Shown here one piece after another: positions 17,339-27,280 of a stretch of DNA of 40,345 bases (positions are counted from its first letter, which is position 1; each line of letters begins with the position of its first letter). Origin of the DNA: an uncultured Alphaproteobacteria bacterium. Its GTDB lineage: Bacteria; Pseudomonadota; Alphaproteobacteria; Micavibrionales; Micavibrionaceae. The translations under genes and the position numbers were made by a program. The notes beneath the pieces were generated by a model, which saw only the letters and a list, made by a program, of their open reading frames with translations, was not told the DNA's origin and made no database searches. The stretch is taken from NCBI GenBank assembly GCA_937934135.1, contig CALHAW010000008.1, forward strand, positions 1 through 40,345, written 5' to 3'.

Positions 17339-18648
17339 TCCGTTTTTTACTTCTCTCCACTCTCCTTGTTATAACCGCCTGCGCGGGCGCAGATGACGTT
17401 AAACCGACATTAGAAGGCGAACGCATTTCTATCATTGAACTGCAAAAAGAACTGCGCCCCAGTGAAAGTGCCTCCCTACGGTCGATTGACATTCCCCCCG
17501 CAACCATTAATGAAGAATGGCCGCAGGCTGGCGGTTACGCACATCATGCCATGCAGAACTTGGCCTTTGGTGAAGCAAACCAGCTAGAGCGTGTCTGGAA
17601 CGCATCTATCGGGCGTGGCTCTACCAAAGAACTCCCTCTCAATTCGCGTCCTATTTTGGCTGGTGGCCGCGTCATTGCCCTTGATACAAAAGCAACCATT
17701 CGCGCCTTTCATGATCAAACAGGCAAACAGCTTTGGGAAACTAATATTGGACATGAACGTGAAAAAGAACCTGTCATCGCAGGCGGCATCGCCCAAGATG
17801 GCGGCGTGGTCTATGTCACATCTGGCTATAATGAAGTATTAGCGCTTGATCCTGCGGACGGCTCAATTTTCTGGCGGGCGAAAGTGAGCGCCCCATCACG
17901 CGCCGCACCAACCATCAAAAATGGTCGTGTCTTTGTGACAACGTTAAATAATAATGTGATTGCCCTGAACGCAAAAGATGGAAAAGTCATTTGGGAGTAT
18001 GAGGAAATCGCCGAAGCCACTGGCCTGCTGGGCGCCGCCAGCCCTGCGGCAGATGATTCCATGGTAATCGCTGCGCTTTCTTCAGGGGATCTTATCGCTT
18101 TACGCGCAGATACAGGCGCCGTGATCTGGGAAGATAATCTATCAAACACTTTACGTTTTGGTCGTACTGGCTCAGGACTTTCTGATATTCGTGCGTATCC
18201 CGTTATTACAGATAATATTGTGATAGCCATCAGTTACGGCGGAAAAATGGTGGCACTTGATAAAGAAACAGGCCGTAGCCTATGGCGCAAAGATATCAGC
18301 GGCGCAGAAACACCATGGGTCAGCGGTAATAGCGTTTACGTCCTTAATTCTGACTATCAACTCCTCGCGCTTAATATAAAAAGCGGTGAAATCTTATGGG
18401 TCACGGACATCCCTAAATATAAAAACCCAAATAAAAAGAAAAATATTGTCTCTTGGACTGGCCCCTTAATGGCAGGTGGACGTCTTCTCCTTGCGGGATC
18501 AAACGGCATCATTGCCGAATATGCGCCTGCTACGGGGCAAAAAATTACAGAATGGAACGCAGGCGGTAATATTCAACTCCCCCCCATTCTTGCCAACGGC
18601 GCACTTTACATCCTCAATGAAGAGGCGCGTGTGAGCGCGTATAGATAA
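17335..18648 (+). CDS. bamB: BamB outer-membrane assembly lipoprotein
   Basis: Subunit of the BAM complex that folds beta-barrel proteins into the outer membrane. 437 residues with a lipoprotein signal (hydrophobic segment to ITAC, lipidated Cys16), then an eight-bladed PQQ-like beta-propeller whose repeats show AxDxxTGxxLWxxxxGG-type cores (for example ALDPADGSIFWRA and ALDKETGRSLWRKD). It is longer than E. coli BamB (392) by an N-terminal region (~20-70) that is poorly structured. It sits between yfgM and der, one base before the der start, and the order is the conserved one. Confidence 0.92.
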   Translation: MIRFLLLSTLLVITACAGADDVKPTLEGERISIIELQKELRPSESASLRSIDIPPATINEEWPQAGGYAHHAMQNLAFGEANQLERVWNASIGRGSTKELPLNSRPILAGGRVIALDTKATIRAFHDQTGKQLWETNIGHEREKEPVIAGGIAQDGGVVYVTSGYNEVLALDPADGSIFWRAKVSAPSRAAPTIKNGRVFVTTLNNNVIALNAKDGKVIWEYEEIAEATGLLGAASPAADDSMVIAALSSGDLIALRADTGAVIWEDNLSNTLRFGRTGSGLSDIRAYPVITDNIVIAISYGGKMVALDKETGRSLWRKDISGAETPWVSGNSVYVLNSDYQLLALNIKSGEILWVTDIPKYKNPNKKKNIVSWTGPLMAGGRLLLAGSNGIIAEYAPATGQKITEWNAGGNIQLPPILANGALYILNEEARVSAYR

Positions 18649-18649
18649 T

Positions 18650-20083
18650 ATGTTTACAATCGCAATCATCGGGCGCCCCAATGTTGGGAAATCCACACTT
18701 TTTAATCGCTTGGCACAAAAAAAACTCGCCATTGTTGATGACACGCCTGGTGTCACACGTGACTGGCGTGAATCAGAAGCTTACTTGCTCGATCAAAAAG
18801 TCCGTATTATCGATACTGCAGGATTAGAAGAAGCCTTTGACGACTCCATCCAGGGGCGCATGCGTAAACAAACCGAAGAAGGCCTCACGCAGGCTGATGC
18901 GGTTTTATTCCTTATTGATGGCCGTGAAGGCGTCACCCCAACAGACCAACATTTTGCCAGATGGCTGCGCAAAAATAATAAAAAACCCGTCATCCTTGGC
19001 GTCAATAAATGTGAAAGCGATATCGCCGCCAATGCTGGGATTGCCGAAGCGCATAAATTAGGATTCGGCCAACCTATCCCTCTTTCTTCCGCGCACGGTA
19101 TTGGGATCGAAGACCTTTATCATGCTTTCGAAGAATATTTTCCCGACAATGAAGTGATCGCCGATATAGAAAGTGATCAACTCCCTGATTTTGAAGATCT
19201 TGATGCCTTAGAAGGGGATGAAACCTTTGATTTCGCGGCCCTCGATATCCCCGACGATGAAGATGAAAAACCAATTAAGATTGCCATTGTGGGTCGCCCC
19301 AATGTTGGGAAATCTACATTATTGAACACGTTATTGGATGAAAACCGTTCTATGACAGGGCCAGAGGCCGGTATTACCCGTGACGCCGTTTCCGTTGATT
19401 GGGAATTTGGCGGGCGCAAAATTCGCCTTGTTGATACCGCTGGTATGCGGCGCAAATCAAAGATTGATGATAATATTGAAAAAATGTCCGTTGATGATTC
19501 ATTGCGCGCTATTCGTTTGGCGCAGGTCGTCATCCTCGTTATTGATGCACAAATGATCTTAGATAAACAAGATCTACAAATTGCAGATCATATTTTTAAA
19601 GAAGGCCGCGCCATGATTTTGGCGATTAACAAATGGGATCTTGTTAAGGGCGAAGACGCCAAAAAAGAAGCGATTGAACAAATTAAATACCGCCTTGAAA
19701 CATCATTAGGACAAGTCAAAAATATTCCTTCTATTTCTATCTCTGCCTTAAATAACCGAAATCTTGGTTTTCTCATGCAAAGCGTTCTGGATATTTATAC
19801 CGTTTGGAATAAACGCGTCAGTACATCAAAAATGAACAGATGGCTCGCCGCAAAAGAAAGCCAAAACCCTGCCCCGCTTTATGAAGGGCGCTCTAACCGT
19901 TTAAAATACATTACGCAGATTAATATCCGCCCACCAACTTTTGCATTATGGCTGTCACGCCCCAAATCCGTACCAGAAACCTATAAGCGTTACCTCATTA
20001 ACGGCCTGCGCGAAGATTTTGATCTGAAAGGAATCCCCGTCAGACTCCTCATCAGAACCAGTAAAAACCCATTTAGTAAATAA
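18650..20083 (+). CDS. der: GTPase Der (EngA), ribosome assembly
   Basis: Double-GTPase needed for maturation of the 50S subunit. Two G domains are visible: the first with P-loop GRPNVGKST at 8-16, DTAG near 48-51 and NKCE near 119-122; the second with GRPNVGKST at about 216-224, DTAGMRR near 264-270 and NKWD near 327-330. The KH-like C-terminal domain ends the protein. Length 477 is normal. An acidic linker (about 168-210, rich in Asp and Glu) separates the two G domains and is longer than in many homologues. It follows bamB by one base and is followed by mscS after 16 bases. Confidence 0.97.
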   Translation: MFTIAIIGRPNVGKSTLFNRLAQKKLAIVDDTPGVTRDWRESEAYLLDQKVRIIDTAGLEEAFDDSIQGRMRKQTEEGLTQADAVLFLIDGREGVTPTDQHFARWLRKNNKKPVILGVNKCESDIAANAGIAEAHKLGFGQPIPLSSAHGIGIEDLYHAFEEYFPDNEVIADIESDQLPDFEDLDALEGDETFDFAALDIPDDEDEKPIKIAIVGRPNVGKSTLLNTLLDENRSMTGPEAGITRDAVSVDWEFGGRKIRLVDTAGMRRKSKIDDNIEKMSVDDSLRAIRLAQVVILVIDAQMILDKQDLQIADHIFKEGRAMILAINKWDLVKGEDAKKEAIEQIKYRLETSLGQVKNIPSISISALNNRNLGFLMQSVLDIYTVWNKRVSTSKMNRWLAAKESQNPAPLYEGRSNRLKYITQINIRPPTFALWLSRPKSVPETYKRYLINGLREDFDLKGIPVRLLIRTSKNPFSK

Positions 20084-20099
20084 TTAGGAGAAAACAAAA

Positions 20100-20930
20100 A
20101 TGGATATTGATATCACACAATATGAAACCCTTATTGAACTTGGGATTACATGGGGTATAAAAGCCATCAGTGCGCTTTTAATCCTGATCGTTGGGTGGAT
20201 GGTTGGTAATTGGTTGAAAAAGCGTATCAATAACCTCAAAAAATTAGATGGAACGCTTTCCTCCTTCCTTGGTGTGTTTGTGAAATACGCCATTCTCGCC
20301 GTTTCTCTCGTTGCCGTACTGGGGCAATTTGGTATTCAAACCGCCAGTTTATTGGCTGTTCTCGGCGCTGCGGGCCTTGCCATTGGTTTGGCACTTCAGG
20401 GGACGTTAAGTAATGTAGCCGCAGGGGCGATGCTCCTGATCTTACGCCCGTTTAAAATTGGTGACTATATTGAATTTGGTAGTACCGGCGGAACCGTCAT
20501 CTCTCTTGGTCTTTTTGGTACAGAATTAAACACCGTTGATAATAAATATGTTTTTGCACCAAACAGCTCCGTCTGGGGTGGTGAAATCATCAATTACACA
20601 AAAAACAAACAACGTCGACAGGACTTATCGATTGGAATTTCCTATGGCAGTGATATCAACAAAGCCTTCCAAACGATTCAAAATGTCTTAAAAACCGAAA
20701 AACGCCTAATTGGCACGAACGGCAAAGAACCCGTCATTGCCGTCGAAGCCATGGCAGATTCATCAGTGAATATTAAAGTCCGCGTTTGGACAAAAACAGA
20801 AGACTATTTCCAAACACAATGGGATCTTTTAAAAGCAATTAAAGAAGAGCTGGATAAAGATGGAATTGGTATCCCCTTCCCCACCCGTACATTGGAAATT
20901 TCAAATCCGGAAGCATTGATAAAGAAGTAA
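20100..20930 (+). CDS. mscS: Small-conductance mechanosensitive channel
   Basis: 276 residues, homologous to E. coli MscS. Three membrane segments (about 17-42, 58-77 and 83-115); the pore helix TM3 has the Gly/Ala pattern AVLGAAGLAIGLALQGTLSNVAAG typical of MscS, followed by the beta domain starting with GDYIEFG. The C-terminal alpha/beta cage is present. It opens under membrane tension to release solutes during hypo-osmotic shock. Ribosome site TTAGGAGA is close to the ATG. It follows der closely and ends at a terminator shared with rplO. Confidence 0.92.
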   Translation: MDIDITQYETLIELGITWGIKAISALLILIVGWMVGNWLKKRINNLKKLDGTLSSFLGVFVKYAILAVSLVAVLGQFGIQTASLLAVLGAAGLAIGLALQGTLSNVAAGAMLLILRPFKIGDYIEFGSTGGTVISLGLFGTELNTVDNKYVFAPNSSVWGGEIINYTKNKQRRQDLSIGISYGSDINKAFQTIQNVLKTEKRLIGTNGKEPVIAVEAMADSSVNIKVRVWTKTEDYFQTQWDLLKAIKEELDKDGIGIPFPTRTLEISNPEALIKK

Positions 20931-20947
20931 AATATAATACAAACAAC

Positions 20948-20977
20948 AAAAAAGGGAGCATAAAAGCTCCCTTTTTT
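20948..20977. terminator. Bidirectional intrinsic terminator
   Basis: A6, then GGGAGC (20954-20959), six-base loop, GCTCCC (20966-20971) and T6. Perfect 6-bp stem with A- and T-tracts on either side, ending both the mscS transcript (+) and the ribosomal-protein transcript (-). Confidence 0.92.
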
Positions 20978-21000
20978 AATTCTTATTGTCAGGTAAGCGC

Positions 21001-21504
21001 TTACTTCGCTTCTGCTTTACCTTTATGGCGTGGCGCAGGCGCTTTTCTTTCGATCACGTCAACTTTACCACCGGCTTTTTCAACAGCAGCAATCGCGCCT
21101 TTAGTCGCACCAGAAAGCTTCAATTCAACTTTTGACGTCAACACGCCATGACCAAGAAGACGGATACCGTCTTTCTTACGTGTCACAACCTTTGCATTTA
21201 CAAGCGCATCTTCATCAATCATGCCTTTCGCATCGATCAATTTCTTGTCGATAGCCTGTTGCAAACGCGCAATCGTCATTTCAGTATAATTTTTACCAAA
21301 TTTGTTTTTAAAACCACGTTTCGGCAGGCGTTGGTATAAAGACATTTGACCGCCTTCAAAACCTTTAATTGCTACACCAGAACGGGATTTTTGACCTTTT
21401 TGACCCACGCCACATGTTTTCCCTTTACCAGAACCGATACCACGACCTTTACGTTTGGAATTATGTGTTGCGCCATCATTAGGCTGTAAATCATTGAGTT
21501 TCAT
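21001..21504 (-). CDS. rplO: 50S ribosomal protein L15
   Basis: 167 residues with the diagnostic Gly/Lys-rich N-terminal region (SKRKGRGIGSGKGKT at about 16-30 and GQKGQKSRSG) and a globular C-terminus. A Lys/Ala-rich short tail ends it (APRHKGKAEAK). It is the last gene of the ribosomal run; the terminator lies 23 bases beyond the stop, so secY, which normally follows rplO, is not here. Confidence 0.97.
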   Translation of the reverse strand: MKLNDLQPNDGATHNSKRKGRGIGSGKGKTCGVGQKGQKSRSGVAIKGFEGGQMSLYQRLPKRGFKNKFGKNYTEMTIARLQQAIDKKLIDAKGMIDEDALVNAKVVTRKKDGIRLLGHGVLTSKVELKLSGATKGAIAAVEKAGGKVDVIERKAPAPRHKGKAEAK

Positions 21505-21531
21505 TGTCTTATTCCTTATCTAAAAAAGCGA

Positions 21532-21738
21532 TTACGCCGCTTCTTCTACTTTTACCAAGTGCTGAATCTTATTAATCATGCCGCGCACAGAAGGAGTATC
21601 TTCTAATGTTTTTGTACGACCAATTTTATTGAGACCCAAACCAACCAATGTCGCGCGCTGTGACGCTTCACGGGCAATCGGTGACCTTGTTTGTGTCACA
21701 GTGATTGTTTTACCTTTTGTCTTTTTTGAATCGCTCAT
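21532..21738 (-). CDS. rpmD: 50S ribosomal protein L30
   Basis: 68 residues. The [25 protein letters not shown] stretch, with its Gly-Leu-Gly-Leu-Asn turn, and NKIQHLVKV at the end are typical L30. A short Lys-rich N-terminus (SDSKKTKGK) precedes the core. Last but one gene of the spc section, 27 bases before rplO. Normal length for the bacterial protein plus extension. Confidence 0.95.
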   Translation of the reverse strand: MSDSKKTKGKTITVTQTRSPIAREASQRATLVGLGLNKIGRTKTLEDTPSVRGMINKIQHLVKVEEAA

Positions 21739-21758
21739 CTTCTATACTTTCCTTAAAA

Positions 21759-22349
21759 TTACTCAGCCGCCGCTTCCGCAGCTGCCGCAGTCGATTTCTT
21801 ATTACCATGCGCAGATTCACGCGTCATAATAATATCACTCACCTTTTTACCACGACGAGCGGCAATTTGGCGTGGGCTTTCAATCGCTTTCAATGCTTCC
21901 AATGTTGCGTTCACCATATTGTATGGGTTTGAAGATCCAATCGCCTTACCCACAACATCTTGAATACCAACACAGTCACAAACCGCACGCATCGGACCAC
22001 CAGCAATAACACCTGTACCAGATGGAGCAGAACGAAGAATAACTTTACCTGCGCCTGAAACACCCTTCACATCATGGTGAATTGTACGACCTTCACGAAG
22101 CGGCACACGGATCATCTTACGTTTTGCTTGTTCTGTTGCTTTACGGATTGCTTCCGGAACTTCTTTGGCTTTACCATGTCCTGTTCCAACCATACCTTTA
22201 CCATCGCCAACAACCATCAAAGCAGCGAAGCCAAAACGACGGCCCCCTTTTACCACTTTGGCAACGCGGTTCACAGCGACGAGTTTCTCGTGAAATTCTG
22301 ATTCTTCACGATCTTCTTTATTGAATTTGGGATCCGATGGATGTGCCAT
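21759..22349 (-). CDS. rpsE: 30S ribosomal protein S5
   Basis: 196 residues. The double-stranded RNA-binding region is visible: [22 protein letters not shown] (about 28-49), then [15 protein letters not shown] and the conserved [14 protein letters not shown]5 sits at the mRNA entry side and influences fidelity; no known ram-type changes can be judged here. The protein has an Ala-rich tail (about 188-196). It is 20 bases upstream of rpmD. Confidence 0.97.
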   Translation of the reverse strand: MAHPSDPKFNKEDREESEFHEKLVAVNRVAKVVKGGRRFGFAALMVVGDGKGMVGTGHGKAKEVPEAIRKATEQAKRKMIRVPLREGRTIHHDVKGVSGAGKVILRSAPSGTGVIAGGPMRAVCDCVGIQDVVGKAIGSSNPYNMVNATLEALKAIESPRQIAARRGKKVSDIIMTRESAHGNKKSTAAAAEAAAE

Positions 22350-22400
22350 AATTTAAATGCTCCTGATTAAATTCTTATATTCTTTTCTTAAAACTGATTC

Positions 22401-22781
22401 TTAAAATTCGAGGCCGCCTTCACGGGCGCCTTCTGCTATTGCTTTTACACGGCCGTGATAAACAAATTCTCCACGGTCAAATTGTACTTTTTTAACACCA
22501 GCTTTTTTCGCACGTTCGGCAATTAACTGGCCGATCTTGCTGGCTGCTTCTACAGAATGACCCGCCTTTAGACCAAGGTCTTTTTCCAAAGAAGACGCCG
22601 CCGCCAATGTTACACCTTTCACATCATCAATGATCTGCGCATAAACTTGCTTGTTTGTACGATGAACAGACAAACGCGGGCGAACGTCACGCGTTGTATT
22701 TGTCAGGATATTCACACGACGTAGTTTCGCACGATTTCCCATTTTGCGTCTTTGCGCTGCTGTGTTTCTTTTTTGTGTCAT
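22401..22781 (-). CDS. rplR: 50S ribosomal protein L18
   Basis: 126 residues, 5S rRNA-binding protein. Seen: the basic N-terminus, [18 protein letters not shown] (about 37-54), and the conserved closing [21 protein letters not shown] region (about 106-126). Length and order (between rplF and rpsE) are as usual in the spc operon. Confidence 0.96.
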   Translation of the reverse strand: MTQKRNTAAQRRKMGNRAKLRRVNILTNTTRDVRPRLSVHRTNKQVYAQIIDDVKGVTLAAASSLEKDLGLKAGHSVEAASKIGQLIAERAKKAGVKKVQFDRGEFVYHGRVKAIAEGAREGGLEF

Positions 22782-22808
22782 TTTATTACCTCTGGCCTTT
22801 GTGCCTAA

Positions 22809-23342
22809 TTATTTCTTCTTACCTTCTTTACGCATGACATATTCGCCAACGTAACGGATACCTTTACCTTTATATGGTTCAGGTTTCTTAAATCCGCGGA
22901 TCTTGGCGGCAACTTCACCAACCAGCTGCTTATCAATACCCTTTACAGAAATTTTTGTTTGATCTTCAACCGCAACCGTTACCCCTTGCGGTACGTCATA
23001 ACGAACCTCATGAGAGAAACCAAGCTGCATCACAATCGTGTTGCCTTGCATTTGCGCACGAAGACCAACCCCTTGAATTTCAAGATTCTTCTCATAACCG
23101 TCTTTCACACCCACAACAATATTATGAACCAATGTTCTCATTGTTGGGTAAAGCTTTTTCGCTGTCAGTGAAGCAGAACGTGGCGCAAAAACGACTTTCC
23201 CGTCTTCCATTTTCACAGACACATCATCATGCACACGAATAGAGAGTTCACCCTTCGCGCCTTTGGCTTTAACGTCTTGACCGTTTACATCAACTGTAAC
23301 CCCTTCAAGAACTTCAACCGGTTTTTTTCCAATACGTGACAT
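22809..23342 (-). CDS. rplF: 50S ribosomal protein L6
   Basis: 177 residues with the two duplicated L6 domains: [16 protein letters not shown] at the start, and the C-terminal signature [23 protein letters not shown]. The protein contacts the sarcin-ricin region, near where elongation factors bind. It follows rpsH and precedes rplR by 27 bases. Nothing unusual. Confidence 0.97.
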   Translation of the reverse strand: MSRIGKKPVEVLEGVTVDVNGQDVKAKGAKGELSIRVHDDVSVKMEDGKVVFAPRSASLTAKKLYPTMRTLVHNIVVGVKDGYEKNLEIQGVGLRAQMQGNTIVMQLGFSHEVRYDVPQGVTVAVEDQTKISVKGIDKQLVGEVAAKIRGFKKPEPYKGKGIRYVGEYVMRKEGKKK

Positions 23343-23380
23343 TTTCTTATTCCTTTATATCTGACAGATTTCCTAAGAAC

Positions 23381-23779
23381 TTAGTAAACCTGACAAAGCA
23401 CCTCTCCACCAACATTTTCATTGCGTGCCTTATAATCTGGCATCACACCGCGTGGTGTTGAAACAACGTTAATACCCAAACCATTTCTAAATGGTTGTAA
23501 ATCATTAATTCTTGAATAAACACGACGGCCTGGCTTGGATACACGTTTTAATTCGCGGATCGCAGGCTGACCTTCGTCATATTTTAATTCAATAATAATT
23601 TCTTGTTTGTTATTTCCTGCATCAACAACCTTGAATCCACGAATGAATCCTTCGTCTTTCAAAACTTCACAAACAGAACGACGTACGCCAGAAAACGGAC
23701 ACATTACAGTCGGTTTGTTCACGCGCTGACTATTGCGAATGCGGGTTAACATATCTCCTAAAGGATCACTCATAGACAT
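23381..23779 (-). CDS. rpsH: 30S ribosomal protein S8
   Basis: 132 residues; primary 16S rRNA-binding protein. The start SDPLGDMLTRIRNSQ, the KDEGFIRGF motif and the closing GGEVLCQVY (family GGExLxxVW) identify it. In E. coli S8 represses the spc operon by binding its mRNA near rplE; I found no obvious copy of that site, but did not model it. Confidence 0.97.
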   Translation of the reverse strand: MSMSDPLGDMLTRIRNSQRVNKPTVMCPFSGVRRSVCEVLKDEGFIRGFKVVDAGNNKQEIIIELKYDEGQPAIRELKRVSKPGRRVYSRINDLQPFRNGLGINVVSTPRGVMPDYKARNENVGGEVLCQVY

Positions 23780-23804
23780 TTTATATTCTCCTATTAACCT
23801 TCTA

Positions 23805-24110
23805 TTACCAACTGCACTTCGTCACACCCGGCAGTTCGCCGCGTGATGCGAGTTGACGTATCGCAATACGCGATAATTTAAACTTACGATGAATTGAACG
23901 CGGACGACCCGTCAACGCACAGCGGTTACGCTGACGAATCTTGGCTGAATTTTTTGGCATGTCAGACAATGCCAACACGGCCGCAAAACGCTCTTCCATA
24001 TCAATGGATTTATCCATGATCTTTGCTTTTAACGCTGCACGTTTGGCCGCTTTACTTTTGACCATCTTGCGACGTTTTAAATCTCTTTGTACTGCACTTA
24101 CTTTTGCCAT
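23805..24110 (-). CDS. rpsN: 30S ribosomal protein S14, long zinc-free type
   Basis: 101 residues, the long form. The C-terminal [27 protein letters not shown] region is conserved, but the paired CxxC zinc motifs of the short form are absent (only isolated Cys residues). This matches the S14 of most proteobacteria. Located between rplE and rpsH. Confidence 0.96.
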   Translation of the reverse strand: MAKVSAVQRDLKRRKMVKSKAAKRAALKAKIMDKSIDMEERFAAVLALSDMPKNSAKIRQRNRCALTGRPRSIHRKFKLSRIAIRQLASRGELPGVTKCSW

Positions 24111-24135
24111 ATCTCGTTTTCTTCCTTAATAAATC

Positions 24136-24717
24136 TTATTTCTTGAAGGGCATATCAAAGCCCTTAAGTAATTCTCTTGCTTCATCATCATTTGCCGCTG
24201 TTGTACAGATAATGATGTCCATTCCACGGATTTTATCGACCTTATCATATTCAATTTCAGGGAAAATAATATGCTCTTTTAAACCCATGGCATAATTACC
24301 ACGTCCATCAAAACTCTTACCATTCACACCGCGAAAATCACGAACACGCGGCAACGCGATAGTGACAAGGCGGTCAAGAAATTCATACATACGCGCACCG
24401 CGCAATGTAACCTTACAACCAAGATCCATACCTTCACGCACTTTAAAAGACGCGTTAGATTTTTTTGCTTTTGTAATCACTGGTTTTTGACCAACGATTA
24501 GGGCCAAATCACTTACTGCTGCATCAACCGCCTTACGGTCCGTTGTTGCTTCGGTAACACCCATATTAATGACAATCTTATCCAGCTTTGGAATCTGCAT
24601 TTCATTCTTAAAACCAAACTTTTCCTGAAGGGCTTTACGGATTTGCTCTTCATAACGTTTTTTAAAACGTGGTTGCGCTTTGGCTTTATTAACGTTCTTT
24701 TTTTCTGCTTCACTCAT
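24136..24717 (-). CDS. rplE: 50S ribosomal protein L5
   Basis: 193 residues; 5S rRNA-binding protein contacting S13. The motif [16 protein letters not shown] (about 42-57), [24 protein letters not shown] and the ending GFDMPF are typical. The N-terminus has an unusually charged extension of about 20 residues ([20 protein letters not shown]) ahead of the family's usual start. Confidence 0.97.
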   Translation of the reverse strand: MSEAEKKNVNKAKAQPRFKKRYEEQIRKALQEKFGFKNEMQIPKLDKIVINMGVTEATTDRKAVDAAVSDLALIVGQKPVITKAKKSNASFKVREGMDLGCKVTLRGARMYEFLDRLVTIALPRVRDFRGVNGKSFDGRGNYAMGLKEHIIFPEIEYDKVDKIRGMDIIICTTAANDDEARELLKGFDMPFKK

Positions 24718-24739
24718 TTTCTTTATTCCTTATGAGGCC

Positions 24740-25069
24740 TTATGAATTTGTGATTTCTTGACCAGAACGTTTTGCAACACGGACTTTTTTGCCGTCTTTC
24801 AAAGTCTGGTAACCCACACGGGTTGGTTTATCATCTTTTGGGTCAGCCAAGGCCACGTTTGAAACGTGAATTGGCAACTCTTTCTCAACAATACCACCTG
24901 CGGCCATTTGCGTTGGCTTTTGATGTTTCTTAACAACATTCACACCCTGCACAATAACGCGCGACTTGGCTGGCAATGTCTTTAAAACTTCGCCTTTTTT
25001 ACCTTTGTCTTTACCGGTATTTACGATCACTTGATCGCCTTTTTTAATTTTCATTTTTACTTGGGTCAT
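24740..25069 (-). CDS. rplX: 50S ribosomal protein L24
   Basis: 109 residues with the KOW motif [26 protein letters not shown] (about 8-33) that initiates 50S assembly. It begins at a TAATG junction that shares one base with the stop of rplN, so the two are translationally coupled. Confidence 0.96.
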   Translation of the reverse strand: MTQVKMKIKKGDQVIVNTGKDKGKKGEVLKTLPAKSRVIVQGVNVVKKHQKPTQMAAGGIVEKELPIHVSNVALADPKDDKPTRVGYQTLKDGKKVRVAKRSGQEITNS

Positions 25070-25437
25070 TACAGCACCTCTCCAGCTAAGGAAATAATTT
25101 TCATGTATCCTTTACCGCGTAACTCACGTGTCACAGGGCCAAAGATACGTGTTCCAACAGGCTCACCATTTGCACTAATAAGCACACAGGCATTTGTATC
25201 AAAACGGATTTTTTCACCGCTTTGACGTTGTAAACCATGGCGTGACCGAACAATCACTGCTTTATGCACTGTTCCTTTTTTCACACGACCGCGTGGAATG
25301 GCTTCTTTCACCGAAACAACAACAACATCACCGATGTTCGCTGTACGGCGGTGTGATCCACCCAGTACCTTGATACACTCAACGCGACGTGCGCCTGAGT
25401 TATCAGCTACTTCCATATTTGATTGCATTTGTATCAT
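25069..25437 (-). CDS. rplN: 50S ribosomal protein L14
   Basis: 122 residues. [27 protein letters not shown] is the L14 signature, and the C-terminal [18 protein letters not shown] is conserved. Its stop overlaps the rplX start by one base (TAATG). First gene of the spc section. Confidence 0.98.
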   Translation of the reverse strand: MIQMQSNMEVADNSGARRVECIKVLGGSHRRTANIGDVVVVSVKEAIPRGRVKKGTVHKAVIVRSRHGLQRQSGEKIRFDTNACVLISANGEPVGTRIFGPVTRELRGKGYMKIISLAGEVL

Positions 25438-25461
25438 GACAATTCTCTACTTTTCTATCCG

Positions 25462-25869
25462 TTAGTCTTTTTTCTTCGTTGTTTTCTTAGCTGCTGTTTT
25501 TTTAGCAGGAGCTTTCTTAGCCGCTGCTTTCTTTGCAGGTGCTTTTTCTACTTTTTTTGCTTCCGATTTTGGCGCCGCTTTTGCTTTTGGTGCTGCTTTT
25601 TTCGTTGCTGCTTTTTCTTCTCTCGAAGGGGCCGCCGCACCGTCTTTTACAACTGTCCACGTTTTGCGTTTTGAAATTGGCGCACATTCAATAATTTGAA
25701 CCAGCTCGCCTTCTTTCACTGTGTTTGACTCATCATGCGCCGCATATTTCGCAGAACGCTTAATGTATTTCTTATATTTTGGGTGCATGAAGCGACGCTC
25801 AACAGAAACCGTTACGGTTTTGTCCATTTTATCGCTAACAACTTTTCCTTCTAATACACGACGTGGCAT
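25462..25869 (-). CDS. rpsQ: 30S ribosomal protein S17 with Lys/Ala-rich tail
   Basis: 135 residues, compared with 80-90 for typical S17. The core, [20 protein letters not shown] to about residue 78 ([21 protein letters not shown]), is a normal OB-fold S17. Residues about 85-135 form a tail of repeated Lys-Ala-Ala and Pro-Ala-Lys-Lys-Ala units, resembling histone H1-like sequence. The frame is intact and the tail is in frame. Located between rpmC and rplN. The extension matches a second one in L22 of the same operon. Confidence 0.95.
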   Translation of the reverse strand: MPRRVLEGKVVSDKMDKTVTVSVERRFMHPKYKKYIKRSAKYAAHDESNTVKEGELVQIIECAPISKRKTWTVVKDGAAAPSREEKAATKKAAPKAKAAPKSEAKKVEKAPAKKAAAKKAPAKKTAAKKTTKKKD

Positions 25870-25889
25870 TATTTTCTCCTAATTCTGAC

Positions 25890-26084
25890 TTACGCAGCTT
25901 TTTCTGATTGCTGCATTATTGTTTTAACCCGTGCGATATCGCGGCGGATTTTGCGCATTTGCGCTGTGTTCTCTAACTGTCCGCCAGAATGTTTGAAGCG
26001 CAAATTAAACTGCTCTTTCTTCATGTCTAGCAACATTTTTTTCAATTCGTCTTTCGACTTACCTTTTAATTCTTCGGCTTTCAT
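25890..26084 (-). CDS. rpmC: 50S ribosomal protein L29
   Basis: 64 residues. The [26 protein letters not shown] motif (about 14-38) and helical hairpin ending are standard; L29 lies at the polypeptide exit and binds SRP and trigger factor region. Three bases separate it from rplP. Confidence 0.95.
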   Translation of the reverse strand: MKAEELKGKSKDELKKMLLDMKKEQFNLRFKHSGGQLENTAQMRKIRRDIARVKTIMQQSEKAA

Positions 26085-26087
26085 CGC

Positions 26088-26501
26088 TTATTCTCCAACT
26101 CGCGTTACAAACTTTGTTTTGATTGGCAATTTCATCGCAGCCAATTCCATCGCTTCACGCGCCAATCCTAATTCAACACCATCAAGTTCAAACATGATAC
26201 GGCCCGGCTTAACACGCGCCGCCCAATATTCCACAGACCCCTTACCTTTACCTTGACGCACTTCAAGCGGCTTTTTTGAAACCGGCACATCTGGGAAGAT
26301 ACGGATAAAAACTTTACCCTGACGACGAATGTGACGTGTAATTGCACGACGTGCCGCCTCAATCTGACGCGCCGTGATGCGGTCTGGTTCCATTGCCTTC
26401 AAACCACATGAACCGAAGTTCAATGTTGTTCCGCCTTTTGCATTCCCATGAATACGGCCTTTAAAGGCTTTTCTAAATTTTGTCTTCTTTGGTGATAACA
26501 T
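26088..26501 (-). CDS. rplP: 50S ribosomal protein L16
   Basis: 137 residues. [19 protein letters not shown] and [29 protein letters not shown], and the [17 protein letters not shown] motif are typical. L16 organises tRNA and A-site elements. 68 bases lie between it and rpsC; that gap holds no visible gene, terminator or promoter. Confidence 0.97.
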   Translation of the reverse strand: MLSPKKTKFRKAFKGRIHGNAKGGTTLNFGSCGLKAMEPDRITARQIEAARRAITRHIRRQGKVFIRIFPDVPVSKKPLEVRQGKGKGSVEYWAARVKPGRIMFELDGVELGLAREAMELAAMKLPIKTKFVTRVGE

Positions 26502-26569
26502 TGTCTTATACCGTTTTTCGTCTTAAATTTCAATAATTATGTTAATTAAACGTTGTCTTAATACGTCCT

Positions 26570-27268
26570 TTAATCTCGTCCTCTTGGGGCGCCACCGCCA
26601 CCTTGTGCTTCTTGCATTTTTCTATCGCGGGCGCCTGGGTCATGACCCATAACATCACCTTTATAAAGCCAGACTTTCACACCGATAATACCGTATGTTG
26701 TCAATGCTTCTGAAAAACCGTAATCCATATCCGCACGTAATGTGTGAAGCGGAACGCGGCCTTCACGATACCATTCTGTTCTCGCAATATCTGCGCCGCC
26801 CAAACGACCAGCAACATTAATACGAATCCCAAGTGCGCCCATACGAAGTGCATTTTGCACCGCACGTTTCATCGCACGACGGAAAGAAACACGACGCTCA
26901 AGCTGTTGGCATACGCCTTCGGCTGCTAATTGTGCGTCAATTTCCGGCTTACGAATTTCAACAATGTTTAACGCAACATCATTGCCCGCAAGCTTTGATA
27001 ATTCTTTACGAAGGGTTTCAATATCCGCACCCTTTTTCCCAATAATCACACCTGGGCGTGCCGTGTAAACAGTAACACGTGTATTTTTCGCAGCGCGCTC
27101 AATAACAACTTTACTAATGCCTGCTGGCTTTAATTTTTTTGTTACATACTTACGCAAAGATAAATCTTGAATAAGCTTATCGGCATAATTTGCATCATCA
27201 AACCATCTTGAATCCCAAGTACGATTGATTCCGACGCGAATACCTATTGGATTAACCTTCTGACCCAT
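26570..27268 (-). CDS. rpsC: 30S ribosomal protein S3
   Basis: 232 residues. [22 protein letters not shown], the KH-domain loop [17 protein letters not shown] (about 74-90) and [15 protein letters not shown] in the S3 C-domain are clear; a Gly/Arg-rich tail ([10 protein letters not shown]) ends it. S3 lines the mRNA entry tunnel. Confidence 0.97.
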   Translation of the reverse strand: MGQKVNPIGIRVGINRTWDSRWFDDANYADKLIQDLSLRKYVTKKLKPAGISKVVIERAAKNTRVTVYTARPGVIIGKKGADIETLRKELSKLAGNDVALNIVEIRKPEIDAQLAAEGVCQQLERRVSFRRAMKRAVQNALRMGALGIRINVAGRLGGADIARTEWYREGRVPLHTLRADMDYGFSEALTTYGIIGVKVWLYKGDVMGHDPGARDRKMQEAQGGGGAPRGRD

Positions 27269-27280
27269 CTTTATAAACTC

